DNA of 64,000 nucleotides, taken from assembly GCF_900996245.1 (NCBI RefSeq), contig NZ_CAAJGK010000042.1, positions 105,968 through 169,967 of the forward strand, written 5' to 3'. Source of the stretch: Paraburkholderia sp. BCC1886 (GTDB taxonomy: Bacteria > Pseudomonadota > Gammaproteobacteria > Burkholderiales > Burkholderiaceae). The notes beneath the pieces are model-generated. The model saw nothing but the letters and a program-made list of their open reading frames with translations. It made no database searches and had not been told where the DNA came from. The stretch's first letter is position 1; the number at the start of each line of letters is the position of its first letter. Below are positions 44,467 to 52,350 of the stretch, piece after piece. Position numbers and translations under genes: made by a program.

Positions 44467-45083
44467 AACCTTTCACCGTGGTCGAAGGACCCGCCGCGCC
44501 ACTGCTGCGCAATAACGTCGACACCGATCTCATCATCCGCATCGAGCGCATTTCGCAACTCGTGCGTGGACAACTCGGGCCGTGGCTTTTCGAAACGCTG
44601 CGTTATCGCGAGGGTGGCCCCGAGCAGGGCGAGCGCGAAGAGTTCGTGCTCAACCAGCCTGCGTTCCGGCACGCGTGCACGCTGCTCGCCGGTGCGAATT
44701 TCGGCTGCGGCAGCTCGCGCGAAATGGCGGTCTGGGCGCTCGAAGAGTTTGGCATTCGCTGCGTGATCGCGCCTTCGTTCGGCGACATCTTCTTCAACAA
44801 CTGTCTGCAGAACGGCTTGCTGCCCATCTGTCTCGATGCCGCTTCGATTGAACGGCTTGCCGCGGCGTCGGCCGATGGTGCGCCCGTCGAAGTAGATCTG
44901 CGCGCGCTGGAGATTCGTGCGAGCGGACTCGCGCCAATTCCGTTCGACTTCGATCCCGCACGGCAGGCGATTCTGCTCGAAGGCCTCGACGAGGTCGACC
45001 AGACGCTGCGGCTGGCCGATCGGATCGACGCGTTTCGTCGAGTGGATCGGACCAGACGGGGATGGGCTTACATGTCGCGATAG
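44463..45083 (+). CDS. aconitase-family hydro-lyase small subunit (LeuD/DmdB-like)
   Basis: A 206-residue swivel-domain subunit. LRNNVDTDLIIRIE at the N-terminus and GANFGCGSSREMAVWAL with its SSRE are the LeuD signature; FGDIFFNNCLQNGLLPI follows as in the family. It pairs with the large subunit, which it overlaps by 4 bases, to form a heterodimeric hydro-lyase that moves or adds water on a substituted maleate or malate. The length is close to LeuD of proteobacteria. An 82-base gap separates it from the second lyase. Confidence 0.93.
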   Translation: MKPFTVVEGPAAPLLRNNVDTDLIIRIERISQLVRGQLGPWLFETLRYREGGPEQGEREEFVLNQPAFRHACTLLAGANFGCGSSREMAVWALEEFGIRCVIAPSFGDIFFNNCLQNGLLPICLDAASIERLAAASADGAPVEVDLRALEIRASGLAPIPFDFDPARQAILLEGLDEVDQTLRLADRIDAFRRVDRTRRGWAYMSR

Positions 45084-45165
45084 ACGCGGCCATCCTGCCG
45101 TCGCCGGGCGCGCTTCGCGCGATGACGAATCGAAGAAGTTGAACGATCCACTGGGAGAATCATCC

Positions 45166-46077
45166 GTGAGCCGCTCCGCGCATTTCAGAGAGTTGTTGAA
45201 GTCGCCGCCCTTCGTCTGTCTTGGCGCGCATGACGCGGTCACGGCGAAGCTCGCCGAGCAGGCCGGTGCGAAAGCGATCTACGTGAGCGGATTCGCGGCC
45301 TCGGCGATCGTCGCCGGACAGCCCGACGTCGGTCTGCTCACGCAAACGGAAATGTTCGAGCATATCCGCCGGATTTGCCGGGTGACGTCGCTACCCGTGT
45401 TCGCCGATGCCGACACGGGCTACGGCGGCATTCTCGACGTGCAGCGCACGATCCGCTTGTGGGAGGAAGCGGGCGCCTCCGTGCTGCATCTCGAGGATCA
45501 GGCCGTGCCGAAAAAATGCGGCCATTTCGCGGGCAAGCAGGTCATTCCGAAAGAGGAGATGCAGGCCAAACTGCGCGCGATGCTGGCGGCGCGCAGCGAT
45601 CCGGATTTCTTCGTCGTCGCGCGGACCGACGCAATCGCGGTGACCGGCCTGAACGATGCGGTCGAGCGTCTTCAGGCGTACGCCGAGGCTGGTGCGGATG
45701 GCCTGTACGCGGACGCGCCGGAAAGCATCGAGCAGATGCAGGAACTGGTTCGTAGGCTCAAGCCGCTGGGCAAGCCGATTCTGTTCAACATGGCGCGCTC
45801 GGGCAAGAGCCCTTATCTGAAGCTCGACGAGGTCTACAAACTCGGCTTCGACTACGCGTTGTGTCCCATCGAGCCGATGTTCGCGATGCACAAGGCCGTC
45901 AAGGAGATGATGGAGATTTTCATGCGCGAGGGGTCGACCGATGCGGTCGCGGATCGCATGACCTCGTTCGAGGACTTCAACCGCTTCGTTGGACTGGACG
46001 CGGCGGTGGCGCAGGAAGCGTCATTCAACCTGCCAACCGGAGACGCCGAACCCGCGCGCAAGGCGGGCGCCGCCTGA
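45166..46077 (+). CDS. isocitrate lyase/PEP mutase family lyase (second copy)
   Basis: A 303-residue paralogue of the lyase at 42152. It keeps DADTGYGG, LHLEDQAVPKKCGH (Cys118) and GVADRM-like C-terminal helices. It starts at GTG 45166, where GGGAG lies 8 bases upstream; the frame upstream is open but runs through the end of the LeuD-like gene and is not family-like. Two related lyases in one operon suggest either two successive C-C cleavages or two stereoisomers of one substrate, which cannot be separated from sequence. The tail (ARKAGAA) is low in structure. Confidence 0.9.
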   Translation: MSRSAHFRELLKSPPFVCLGAHDAVTAKLAEQAGAKAIYVSGFAASAIVAGQPDVGLLTQTEMFEHIRRICRVTSLPVFADADTGYGGILDVQRTIRLWEEAGASVLHLEDQAVPKKCGHFAGKQVIPKEEMQAKLRAMLAARSDPDFFVVARTDAIAVTGLNDAVERLQAYAEAGADGLYADAPESIEQMQELVRRLKPLGKPILFNMARSGKSPYLKLDEVYKLGFDYALCPIEPMFAMHKAVKEMMEIFMREGSTDAVADRMTSFEDFNRFVGLDAAVAQEASFNLPTGDAEPARKAGAA

Positions 46078-46086
46078 GAGCCTGGC

Positions 46087-46509
46087 CTAGGCCGCTCGGT
46101 CGGTCGAAGCGGCTATGCAGATGCCGCATGAGCGTGCCTTGCCGAGCCGCAGGCGCCCGGCACTGACCGTCGTCTCACGGCCACACTCGCAGCGGCACAC
46201 CCACATGCCGTCGCCTGCGTAGCGCCCGGTTGTCAGCTGGCCGAAAAGTTCGCCGCTCTTCAGCGCGCGCGAGCCCGGGCGTGACCGCCATACCCGACGC
46301 TGCTCACGGCAGCCGCAGTCGGTAATGGTGCCGTCTTCCACCATCCTCAGTGGCGCATTTACCTGATTGCCGCACCGGCATTGCCATTGCCACAGATCCG
46401 CGCCGAAGTACTGGAGCGCGACGAGATCGCCGAAAGAACGGCCAGTGACATCGCGGCCCGGGGGAAAGGGCCATCGCGGTGTCAGAGGTGGGTGGATACG
46501 TTTTTTCAC
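46087..46509 (-). CDS. protein with two tandem Cys-rich repeats
   Basis: A 140-residue protein I cannot place in a named family. It has an internal duplication: residues about 22-68 (GRSFGDLVAL, then WQCRCGNQV and TDCGC) and about 85-132 (GELFGQLTTG, then WVCRCECGRET and SCGIC). Each copy has paired cysteine motifs that could bind Zn. Single copies of this motif are common in phage proteins and near HNH or homing endonucleases, so a mobile-DNA origin is possible. It converges on the second lyase gene with a 9-base gap and stands alone upstream of the FlgM-like gene. Confidence 0.7.
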   Translation of the reverse strand: MKKRIHPPLTPRWPFPPGRDVTGRSFGDLVALQYFGADLWQWQCRCGNQVNAPLRMVEDGTITDCGCREQRRVWRSRPGSRALKSGELFGQLTTGRYAGDGMWVCRCECGRETTVSAGRLRLGKARSCGICIAASTDRAA

Positions 46510-46763
46510 TGTGGGTAGATGGTGTGCGGCGGCTCGCTTTCAAGTTGTTGGCAGGGGCGCGATTCGGCCGGCCTGGCCAGCTTATCGCCCTCGCTTCCAG
46601 ATACTCACACTTTGTTTCAAATTGTTGCAAATGGTGAGGGTGCCCGCCCAGTATGGTTTTCGTGGCGTTTATGTATTTTAGGGCACGGTGGCGGTCCCGC
46701 AAGCGGGTGAAGATTGCCAGTGATGAACCGTTAAAGGATTTAACAGCTTGGGAGGCACATGAC

Positions 46764-47084
46764 ATGAAGATCGAATCCGGCAATTACCCGATCGCGGCGC
46801 CGCAGAACGGCGCGCAACGTGGCGCGAGCAGTGGCGATGTGAAGAACGCCGTCGAATCCGCACAGCAGGACAGCGCCGACAATGCCGAGAATGCGCAGGA
46901 CCCGACGGTGAGTCTCTCATCCTTGGCGGCGCTGCGCCCGACGGACGGATCGGATATCGACATGGCGAAGGTCGCGTCGATCAAGGCTGCGTTGAGTAAC
47001 GGCAGCTACACCATCGATTCGAGCAGGATCGCCGACGGTATGCTCGGCAGCGCGCGTGACCTGCTGCAAACGACGGCTCGCTGA
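46764..47084 (+). CDS. flgM: FlgM-like anti-sigma-28 factor
   Basis: The 106-residue protein matches FlgM in its C-terminal half: SDIDMAKVASIKAALSNGSY, then TIDSSRIADGMLGSARDLL, the sigma-binding helices. The N-terminal half is low-complexity Ala/Asp/Gln-rich, as in FlgM, and likely unfolded. FlgM holds the flagellar sigma factor FliA inactive until the hook is complete. GGGAGG lies 8 bases before ATG 46764. No flagellar gene is nearby (flgM usually adjoins flgA and flgN), so this is an orphan or second FlgM. It may act on FliA or another sigma factor. Confidence 0.85.
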   Translation: MKIESGNYPIAAPQNGAQRGASSGDVKNAVESAQQDSADNAENAQDPTVSLSSLAALRPTDGSDIDMAKVASIKAALSNGSYTIDSSRIADGMLGSARDLLQTTAR

Positions 47085-47260
47085 TCAGGCGGTTCAGCAT
47101 AGCGCCTGCGCGCGTCTCTGCACTTCGACTCCGATTTCCCGTTTCTGAAGGGCCTGACGAACCGAAACCCGGTCTTCGTCAACAACATGGCGTCACGTGC
47201 GTTGGAGAGCGACCAGCATGTAGCAACGCACAGCCCCCCGACGGAACGAGGAATGCAGCT

Positions 47261-48502
47261 ATGGCGCATCGTTTCAAAGCAATCGTTGCAGGTTCCCTTC
47301 TGGCCTTGTGGTGCGCCGTGGCGCACTCGGGCCCCAGCTTTTCCGATAGCGGTTATGCCGCCGACGCTTACGGTGCGGCCGAGCACTATCCGTTGCCCGA
47401 ACCCGGCCACGCCAGAACGCAGAAGCAGTTTGTCGGCTATTACACGCATTACGCCGATGTCCGTCCGGTCGATCCCATCGCCAAAGCGGGCACGCCGTCA
47501 CCCCTCGATTACGCTCCGCACGAACTGACGCTGAAGTACCCGTACGGCGACCGGATTCGCAGCATCGGCGATTATCTGGACCGCAACCCGGTAACGGGCC
47601 TGCTGGTTGCACGTGGCAACACGATCCTTTACGAGCATTACCGCTATGCCCGCAAAGACAGTGACCGGTTCATGTCGCAGTCGATGGCGAAGACGATTAT
47701 CGGCATGCTGATCGGCATTGCCGTGTCGGATGGCTCGATCCACTCCATCGACGATCTTGTGGCTGCATACGTCCCCGAACTGGCCGACAGTGCCTATGGC
47801 CAGACGTCGATTCGCGATCTGCTGCATATGTCGTCCGGTGTCGCCTTCTTCGAGGACGACAATGCCGGCGACGACCGCGACAAGCTGGGCCGCGATCTCT
47901 TCAACCCCAACGGCCCAGGCGCTGTCGCGGCCGTCGAACGCTTCGATCGTCGCGAACGCCCACCCGGCACGCACTTCAGCTACGCCAGCAGCGAAACCGA
48001 AGTGCTGGGTCTGGTGCTGAGTCACGCCACGCATCGCTCGGTCGCGCAGTATGCGAGCGAGCGCATCTGGAAAAAGATGGGGATGGAGTCCGACGCAGCG
48101 TGGGGACGCGATGCGTCCGGGGAAGACATCACGTTCTGCTGCTTCAACGCCACGTTGCGCGATTGGGCGCGCTTCGGCCTGATGCTGGCTTACGACGGTA
48201 AATGGAACGGGCAGCAGATCGTCCCGCGCGACTGGGTGTTGCAGGCGACCAGCGTCGTCTCGCCGGACGACTTCCTTGCACCGGGCAAGGCCACGCCACT
48301 CTTCGGCTACGGTTATCAGACCTGGATGCTTCCGGGCGAGCGCCGCATGTTCGCGCTTCAAGGTATGGACGGCCAGCGCATCATCGTCGATCCACGCTCG
48401 AAACTCGTCCTCGTGCAAACGGCGGTATGGACGAGCGATCACGATCCAGGCATGCGGGAAATCTACGCATTGTGGTACGCGCTTGTCGCGCAGCACGGCT
48501 AG
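47261..48502 (+). CDS. secreted serine hydrolase, class C beta-lactamase-like (paralogue)
   Basis: A 413-residue exported serine hydrolase with a short signal (LLALWCAVAHS-G) and the SMAK motif (Ser141, Lys144). The YAS motif is SYASSETEV. Long stretches are shared with the hydrolase at 21187, such as DITFCCFNATLRDWARFGLM against the matching ASCCFNATLRDYARFGLM, so they are paralogues inside one window. It starts at ATG 47261 with GAGGA 8 bases upstream. Its codon use is GC-rich like the rest of the chromosome, unlike the island copy. It probably acts on esters or peptides in the periplasm; the substrate is unknown. Confidence 0.9.
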   Translation: MAHRFKAIVAGSLLALWCAVAHSGPSFSDSGYAADAYGAAEHYPLPEPGHARTQKQFVGYYTHYADVRPVDPIAKAGTPSPLDYAPHELTLKYPYGDRIRSIGDYLDRNPVTGLLVARGNTILYEHYRYARKDSDRFMSQSMAKTIIGMLIGIAVSDGSIHSIDDLVAAYVPELADSAYGQTSIRDLLHMSSGVAFFEDDNAGDDRDKLGRDLFNPNGPGAVAAVERFDRRERPPGTHFSYASSETEVLGLVLSHATHRSVAQYASERIWKKMGMESDAAWGRDASGEDITFCCFNATLRDWARFGLMLAYDGKWNGQQIVPRDWVLQATSVVSPDDFLAPGKATPLFGYGYQTWMLPGERRMFALQGMDGQRIIVDPRSKLVLVQTAVWTSDHDPGMREIYALWYALVAQHG

Positions 48503-48557
48503 ACACGGCGGCCTTTTCGCCGCGGGGTGACCCTGTCGCCCCGGTTCCGTACTTCCC

Positions 48558-48575
48558 ATCGGTCATTTGACCGAT
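48558..48575. promoter_or_regulatory. 18-bp palindrome A, candidate operator of the cytochrome b operon
   Basis: ATCGGTCA and TGACCGAT pair around TT. The site is 165 bases before the start of the cytochrome b gene. It differs by one base from the palindrome at 52351-52368 before the LuxR-type regulator gene, so a common regulator is likely. Confidence 0.65.
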
Positions 48576-48739
48576 ACCCCAGCGATCTCTTCCTTGCGAT
48601 GCTTCGTCCACACGAATCGCAAGCCCCGACTGAACGATGCCCTCGCATCACAGCGGGAATCCGGCAGGACACGCGTTGCACGACCGGCTATGCCAGCGCG
48701 GGTCGCCATCGCCTGGCCATCCTCGACGAAGAGATCGTT

Positions 48740-49333
48740 TTGACCAACCCAACCGTTCATCCCGCATGGGTCCGCGCATTCCACTGGATCAATGCCGCGG
48801 CGGTCATTCTCATGTGCATGAGTGGCTGGCAGGTGTACGAGGCGTCGCCGCTATTCAGCTTCGTCCGGTTTCCCGCATCGATCACGCTGGGTGGCTGGCT
48901 AGGCGGTGCGCTGCTCTGGCACTTCGCCGTCATGTGGATACTCGTCGCCAACTTCATCGCCTACCTGGTTCTCGGGATCATGACGGGACGGCTCGGCCGG
49001 ACCCTGTTTGCCCTCAGCATTCGCACGGTCGCAACCGACCTCGCCGCGGCGCTGCGCGGCAAGCTTGGCCACGGCGATCCCAGCCAGTACAACGCCGTGC
49101 AGAAGCTCGCCTATCTCGTCGTGATTGCCGACATCGTGCTGATCATCCTGTCGGGTCTCACCCTCTGGAAGCCGGTGCAGTTCCCGGTACTCCGAGCGCT
49201 GATGGGCGGCTACGACAACGCACGCGTCGTCCATTTCGCCGCAATGAGCGTCCTCGCCGGTTTCTTCGCGATCCACGTCGTCATGGTGGCGCTAGTACCG
49301 CGGTCCTTGCTCACCATGATCCGGGGACGATGA
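48740..49333 (+). CDS. cytochrome b/b6 domain membrane protein
   Basis: A 197-residue membrane protein with four predicted helices. Heme-binding His candidates lie in VHPAWVRAFHW, in LWHFAVMW and in FFAIHVVM, matching the diheme cytochrome b561-like group that serves molybdoenzymes. The start is TTG 48740, with GAAGAG 7 bases upstream, because the first helix starts directly after; the open frame before it has no start or family likeness. It overlaps the Tat-targeted molybdopterin gene by 4 bases, so it should carry electrons from the quinol pool to that protein, the role YedZ/MsrQ has for YedY/MsrP. Confidence 0.87.
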   Translation: MTNPTVHPAWVRAFHWINAAAVILMCMSGWQVYEASPLFSFVRFPASITLGGWLGGALLWHFAVMWILVANFIAYLVLGIMTGRLGRTLFALSIRTVATDLAAALRGKLGHGDPSQYNAVQKLAYLVVIADIVLIILSGLTLWKPVQFPVLRALMGGYDNARVVHFAAMSVLAGFFAIHVVMVALVPRSLLTMIRGR

Positions 49334-50109
49334 CCATGACGTCGACCAAAGAAGAGCGAACGCCCGACGCGGCATCCATCATCAAGGACGTGCAGAAAGA
49401 ACTGGGCTCGGCCTCACGGCGCCTGTTCGGCAAGCGCATCCTGACGCTCGGCGGCCTTGCGCTGCTGTCCGGCTGCGACCTGACCAGCGACCGCTCGGTG
49501 AATAAGTTGTTGCGCACCGTGTCTTCGTTCAACGACGGCGCACAGGCCCTGCTGTTCGATCCACGGCGCCTCGCGCCGACCTATCCGGATTCGATGATCA
49601 CGCGGCCTTTCCCGTTCAACGCGTTTTACGACATCGATCAGGTGCCCGACGTCGATGCGAATACCTATCGGCTCGAACTCACCGGGCTGGTTAAAGGCAA
49701 ACGCATCTGGACGCTGGCTGAACTCAGCGCGTTGCCGATGCGCAGTCAGGTGACGCGGCATATCTGCATCGAGGGGTGGAGTGCGATCGGCAAGTGGGGC
49801 GGCGTGCGCTTCTCCGATTTTCTGGCGCTGGCCGGCGCGGATACCACGGCGAAATACGTCGCGCTGCATTGCGCCGACAACTACTGGACGAGCATCGACA
49901 TGCCGACCGCCCTGCATCCGCAGACGCTCCTCACGCTGACCTACGACGGCCAGACCTTGCCGGCCAGGTATGGCTTTCCAATGAAGCTGCGCATGCCGAC
50001 CAAGCTTGGCTACAAGAACCCGAAGCATATCGTCGCCATTACGGTGACCAACGAATTTCCCGGCGGTTATTGGGAAAACCAGGGCTACAACTGGTTCGGC
50101 GGATCGTGA
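49330..50109 (+). CDS. Tat-exported molybdopterin-dependent oxidoreductase, SUOX family
   Basis: A 259-residue periplasmic protein of the sulfite oxidase/YedY family. The N-terminal SRRLFGK (Arg30-Arg31) followed by a hydrophobic stretch is a Tat signal, and LSGC (Cys49) ahead of the fold suggests a lipid anchor. RHICIEGWSAIGKWGGV carries the molybdenum ligand Cys146, and FPMKLRMPTKLGYKNPK is typical. It would reduce or oxidise a small periplasmic substrate (methionine sulfoxide in MsrP; here unknown) with electrons from the cytochrome b encoded just before. ATG 49330 overlaps the stop of that gene. Confidence 0.9.
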   Translation: MTMTSTKEERTPDAASIIKDVQKELGSASRRLFGKRILTLGGLALLSGCDLTSDRSVNKLLRTVSSFNDGAQALLFDPRRLAPTYPDSMITRPFPFNAFYDIDQVPDVDANTYRLELTGLVKGKRIWTLAELSALPMRSQVTRHICIEGWSAIGKWGGVRFSDFLALAGADTTAKYVALHCADNYWTSIDMPTALHPQTLLTLTYDGQTLPARYGFPMKLRMPTKLGYKNPKHIVAITVTNEFPGGYWENQGYNWFGGS

Positions 50110-50158
50110 TCCGGCCGGCCACCAGCAGCTTCAATATCATCCTGTCAACGGAGTCATC

Positions 50159-50770
50159 ATGTCCTTTCGCATCAAGCTTGCTGCTTCTCTCATTGCACTG
50201 TCGTTTGCGAGTGCATCGTTCGCCCAGGCGCCTGCGACCAAACCCGAGCGCATTCGCGGCGACATCGTGTCGTTCTCGGACAATACCTTGACGGTCCATC
50301 GTCGCAGCGGCGACACCGTCACGATCACCTTGAGCGATGCGTCGAAGGTCAGCGCGGTGAAGACGATCCAGCTTTCCGATATCAAGAAGGGCTCGTATGT
50401 GGGCGCCGCGGCCATGCCCGGTGCCGACGGCAAGCTGACCGCCACGGAAGTGCTGGTGTTTCCGGATGTCGCGCGCGGGACGGGCGAAGGGCACTTTGCG
50501 TACGATCTCGGCGCGAACAGTTCGATGACCAATGCCAACGTGGATACCGTCGTCGAGGGCACGAGCGGGCGCGATCTGAAACTGTCGTACAAGGGTGGCA
50601 GCAACGTCGTGACCGTGCCGGCCAATGCGCCGGTCGTCACACTCGCACCGGCTACGCGCGCCGATCTGGTTGCGGGCAAGAAGGTGTTCGTCATCGCTGC
50701 GCCGGCTGGCAGCGCGCATAACGCGCAATTCGTCGTGGTCGAAAAGGACGGCGTAGCGCCGCCGATGTAA
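50159..50770 (+). CDS. secreted DUF5666-like protein
   Basis: A 203-residue exported protein. The signal peptide (LAASLIALSFASASFAQA) is followed by RIRGDIVSFSDNTLTVHRR, an OB-fold-like beta pattern of the DUF5666 kind, and repeated short strands such as TVTITLSDASKVSAVK and VVTVPANAPVVTLAPA. No catalytic residues are evident; a binding or metal-related role is possible. It lies 49 bases behind the molybdopterin gene on the same strand and likely belongs to the same operon. I do not know its function. Confidence 0.72.
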   Translation: MSFRIKLAASLIALSFASASFAQAPATKPERIRGDIVSFSDNTLTVHRRSGDTVTITLSDASKVSAVKTIQLSDIKKGSYVGAAAMPGADGKLTATEVLVFPDVARGTGEGHFAYDLGANSSMTNANVDTVVEGTSGRDLKLSYKGGSNVVTVPANAPVVTLAPATRADLVAGKKVFVIAAPAGSAHNAQFVVVEKDGVAPPM

Positions 50771-50805
50771 TGGCGCGGGCGTAGCGGCGCATCGGTCAAT
50801 GGGCG

Positions 50806-52287
50806 TTAAAGCAGACCCATTGACGATGCCTTGAGCGTGGCCGCCGCGCGCGTCGAGCATTCCAGCTTGCGGAACACGCTCTCCACATGCGTGCGCACCG
50901 TGCTCGGGCTGAGCGTCAATTCACGTGCGGCTTCCTTGTTGCTGGCGCCGCGCGAAATCATCCGCAGCACGTCGATTTCGCGCGCCGTCAATCGCGCGAT
51001 CTGCGACGGGTTGCCGACCGGCCGCCGGACGACGAGCGCGTCGTCGGACAGCAACGCGTGGACCACTTCGACGTTCAGGCGGCCGCACGCCGCTTCGTTA
51101 CGCAACTCACGTGCGGCATCTTCGGCAGACAGCGCCGCGCGCCACGGACGGGCGGCACGCAACGCGACGAAGGTCACCGCTGCCGCCAATATGTTGGCTT
51201 CCAGCGAGAGCGCCTGATCGCGCACTCCGCGGAAATAGCCCGAGCCGTCCGACTTCTCGAACGCATACGACGCCAGTTCGGCCGCTTCTTCGAGCGAGCC
51301 GGCCTGTTTGCCGGCACGGGACGTCCAGTACGGCACCAGCCTGACCTTTTCCCATGCCCCTGCGGACAAACGCCCGGCCGTTTCCCAGATCTGGTTAGGC
51401 ACGGATGCCCGGCCAATACCGTGGATCAAACCCGCGCGATAGACGCGTGCGTGCGCCGACCTGTCCGCCGTGAGCCGCGCGCAACATTGCGCGGCCGTCG
51501 CAGCCACTGCACGCGAGAAGCCGGTCATCCAGGGCAGCTTGAGATCGATGACATCGGCGATCAATTCGGCGGAGGTGTTCTGTTGCATGCCGGATGTCGT
51601 CAGCGCGGCGTCGAGATCCGCGCTCGATGCCTGCTCGAGTTCCGCTAACCAGCGTGCTGCATGGGAGACGGCGATGTCGGCGAGTCGTGCCGGATACCGT
51701 GTGTCGGCGCGCTGCGCGATCAGTTCGAGCATCTGCCCGATCCCGTAGATGCGGCTGAACGTTTCCATATCGCCGGCTAGCGAGACGATGAACACCGCCT
51801 CCGGCACGGCTTCACGGGCGTGATGGGCAGGCACGCCATGCCCGTCCCAGGTTTCGAAAATGCGCCGCAGCGCGGTTTCCGTCGAGCGCGCAAGGCCCAG
51901 CATGCTGGCTACCTCGCCGGACACCTCGCAGTGAATCTGGGCGAGCGGAGAAAGCACGACGCTCGCGCCGCCCAGTTCCGCGAGCGGCTGGGTCCAGCCG
52001 GGGCGGTCTTCGACCATCGCGATACGGATGGCGATATCGTCACCGAAAACATCGGCAAAACCCGCTGCATTCGCCGTACATCCGGACCAGCGCAGCAACG
52101 CGGTTTCGCGAACCGCAGCGTTCGTCGCGGGGTCCACGCAAGCTGCCTCGGCGAGTCGGGTCGCGAGCCACGCAGTGCGATGAGAATGGCCGGTGGGTTG
52201 TCCCATGCTCAGATCGCCGATAAAGGCGATCGCTTTTACAGCATCGAACACGCGCACCGTAGAAAGGGTGACGTTGTCGTCGGTCAT
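50806..52287 (-). CDS. LuxR-type regulator with degenerate HD-GYP domains
   Basis: A 493-residue protein that joins HD-type sensory domains to a LuxR-family helix-turn-helix. The HTH (LTAREIDVLRMISRGASNKEA, then LTLSPSTVRTHVESV) is near the C-terminus, about residues 425-485. The N-terminal region has HSHRTAWLATRLAEA and RWSGCTANA in place of the usual HD pair. The middle has LIHGIGRASVPNQIW, where HD has become HG, and SDGSGYFRG, where GYP is GYF. Loss of the metal-binding Asp makes catalysis doubtful, so these should sense rather than cleave. ATG 52287 lacks a clear ribosome site. Palindromes in the promoter suggest self-control. Confidence 0.85.
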   Translation of the reverse strand: MTDDNVTLSTVRVFDAVKAIAFIGDLSMGQPTGHSHRTAWLATRLAEAACVDPATNAAVRETALLRWSGCTANAAGFADVFGDDIAIRIAMVEDRPGWTQPLAELGGASVVLSPLAQIHCEVSGEVASMLGLARSTETALRRIFETWDGHGVPAHHAREAVPEAVFIVSLAGDMETFSRIYGIGQMLELIAQRADTRYPARLADIAVSHAARWLAELEQASSADLDAALTTSGMQQNTSAELIADVIDLKLPWMTGFSRAVAATAAQCCARLTADRSAHARVYRAGLIHGIGRASVPNQIWETAGRLSAGAWEKVRLVPYWTSRAGKQAGSLEEAAELASYAFEKSDGSGYFRGVRDQALSLEANILAAAVTFVALRAARPWRAALSAEDAARELRNEAACGRLNVEVVHALLSDDALVVRRPVGNPSQIARLTAREIDVLRMISRGASNKEAARELTLSPSTVRTHVESVFRKLECSTRAAATLKASSMGLL

Positions 52288-52350
52288 CGGGATGGACGGG
52301 GAAGTGCAGGTCGGAAAGAACGCCAACTATACGCCAACGCTTTCGAACCC

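Noticed and set aside
43039..45083. Leucine biosynthesis leuCD
   Set aside because: No leuA or leuB nearby, and the pair is translationally coupled with lyases and an importer under a GntR regulator; a catabolic role is more likely, although the fold is the same.
46084..46093. GGCCTAGGCC palindrome as terminator between convergent genes
   Set aside because: Only 5-base arms with no loop and no T run; too weak to call.
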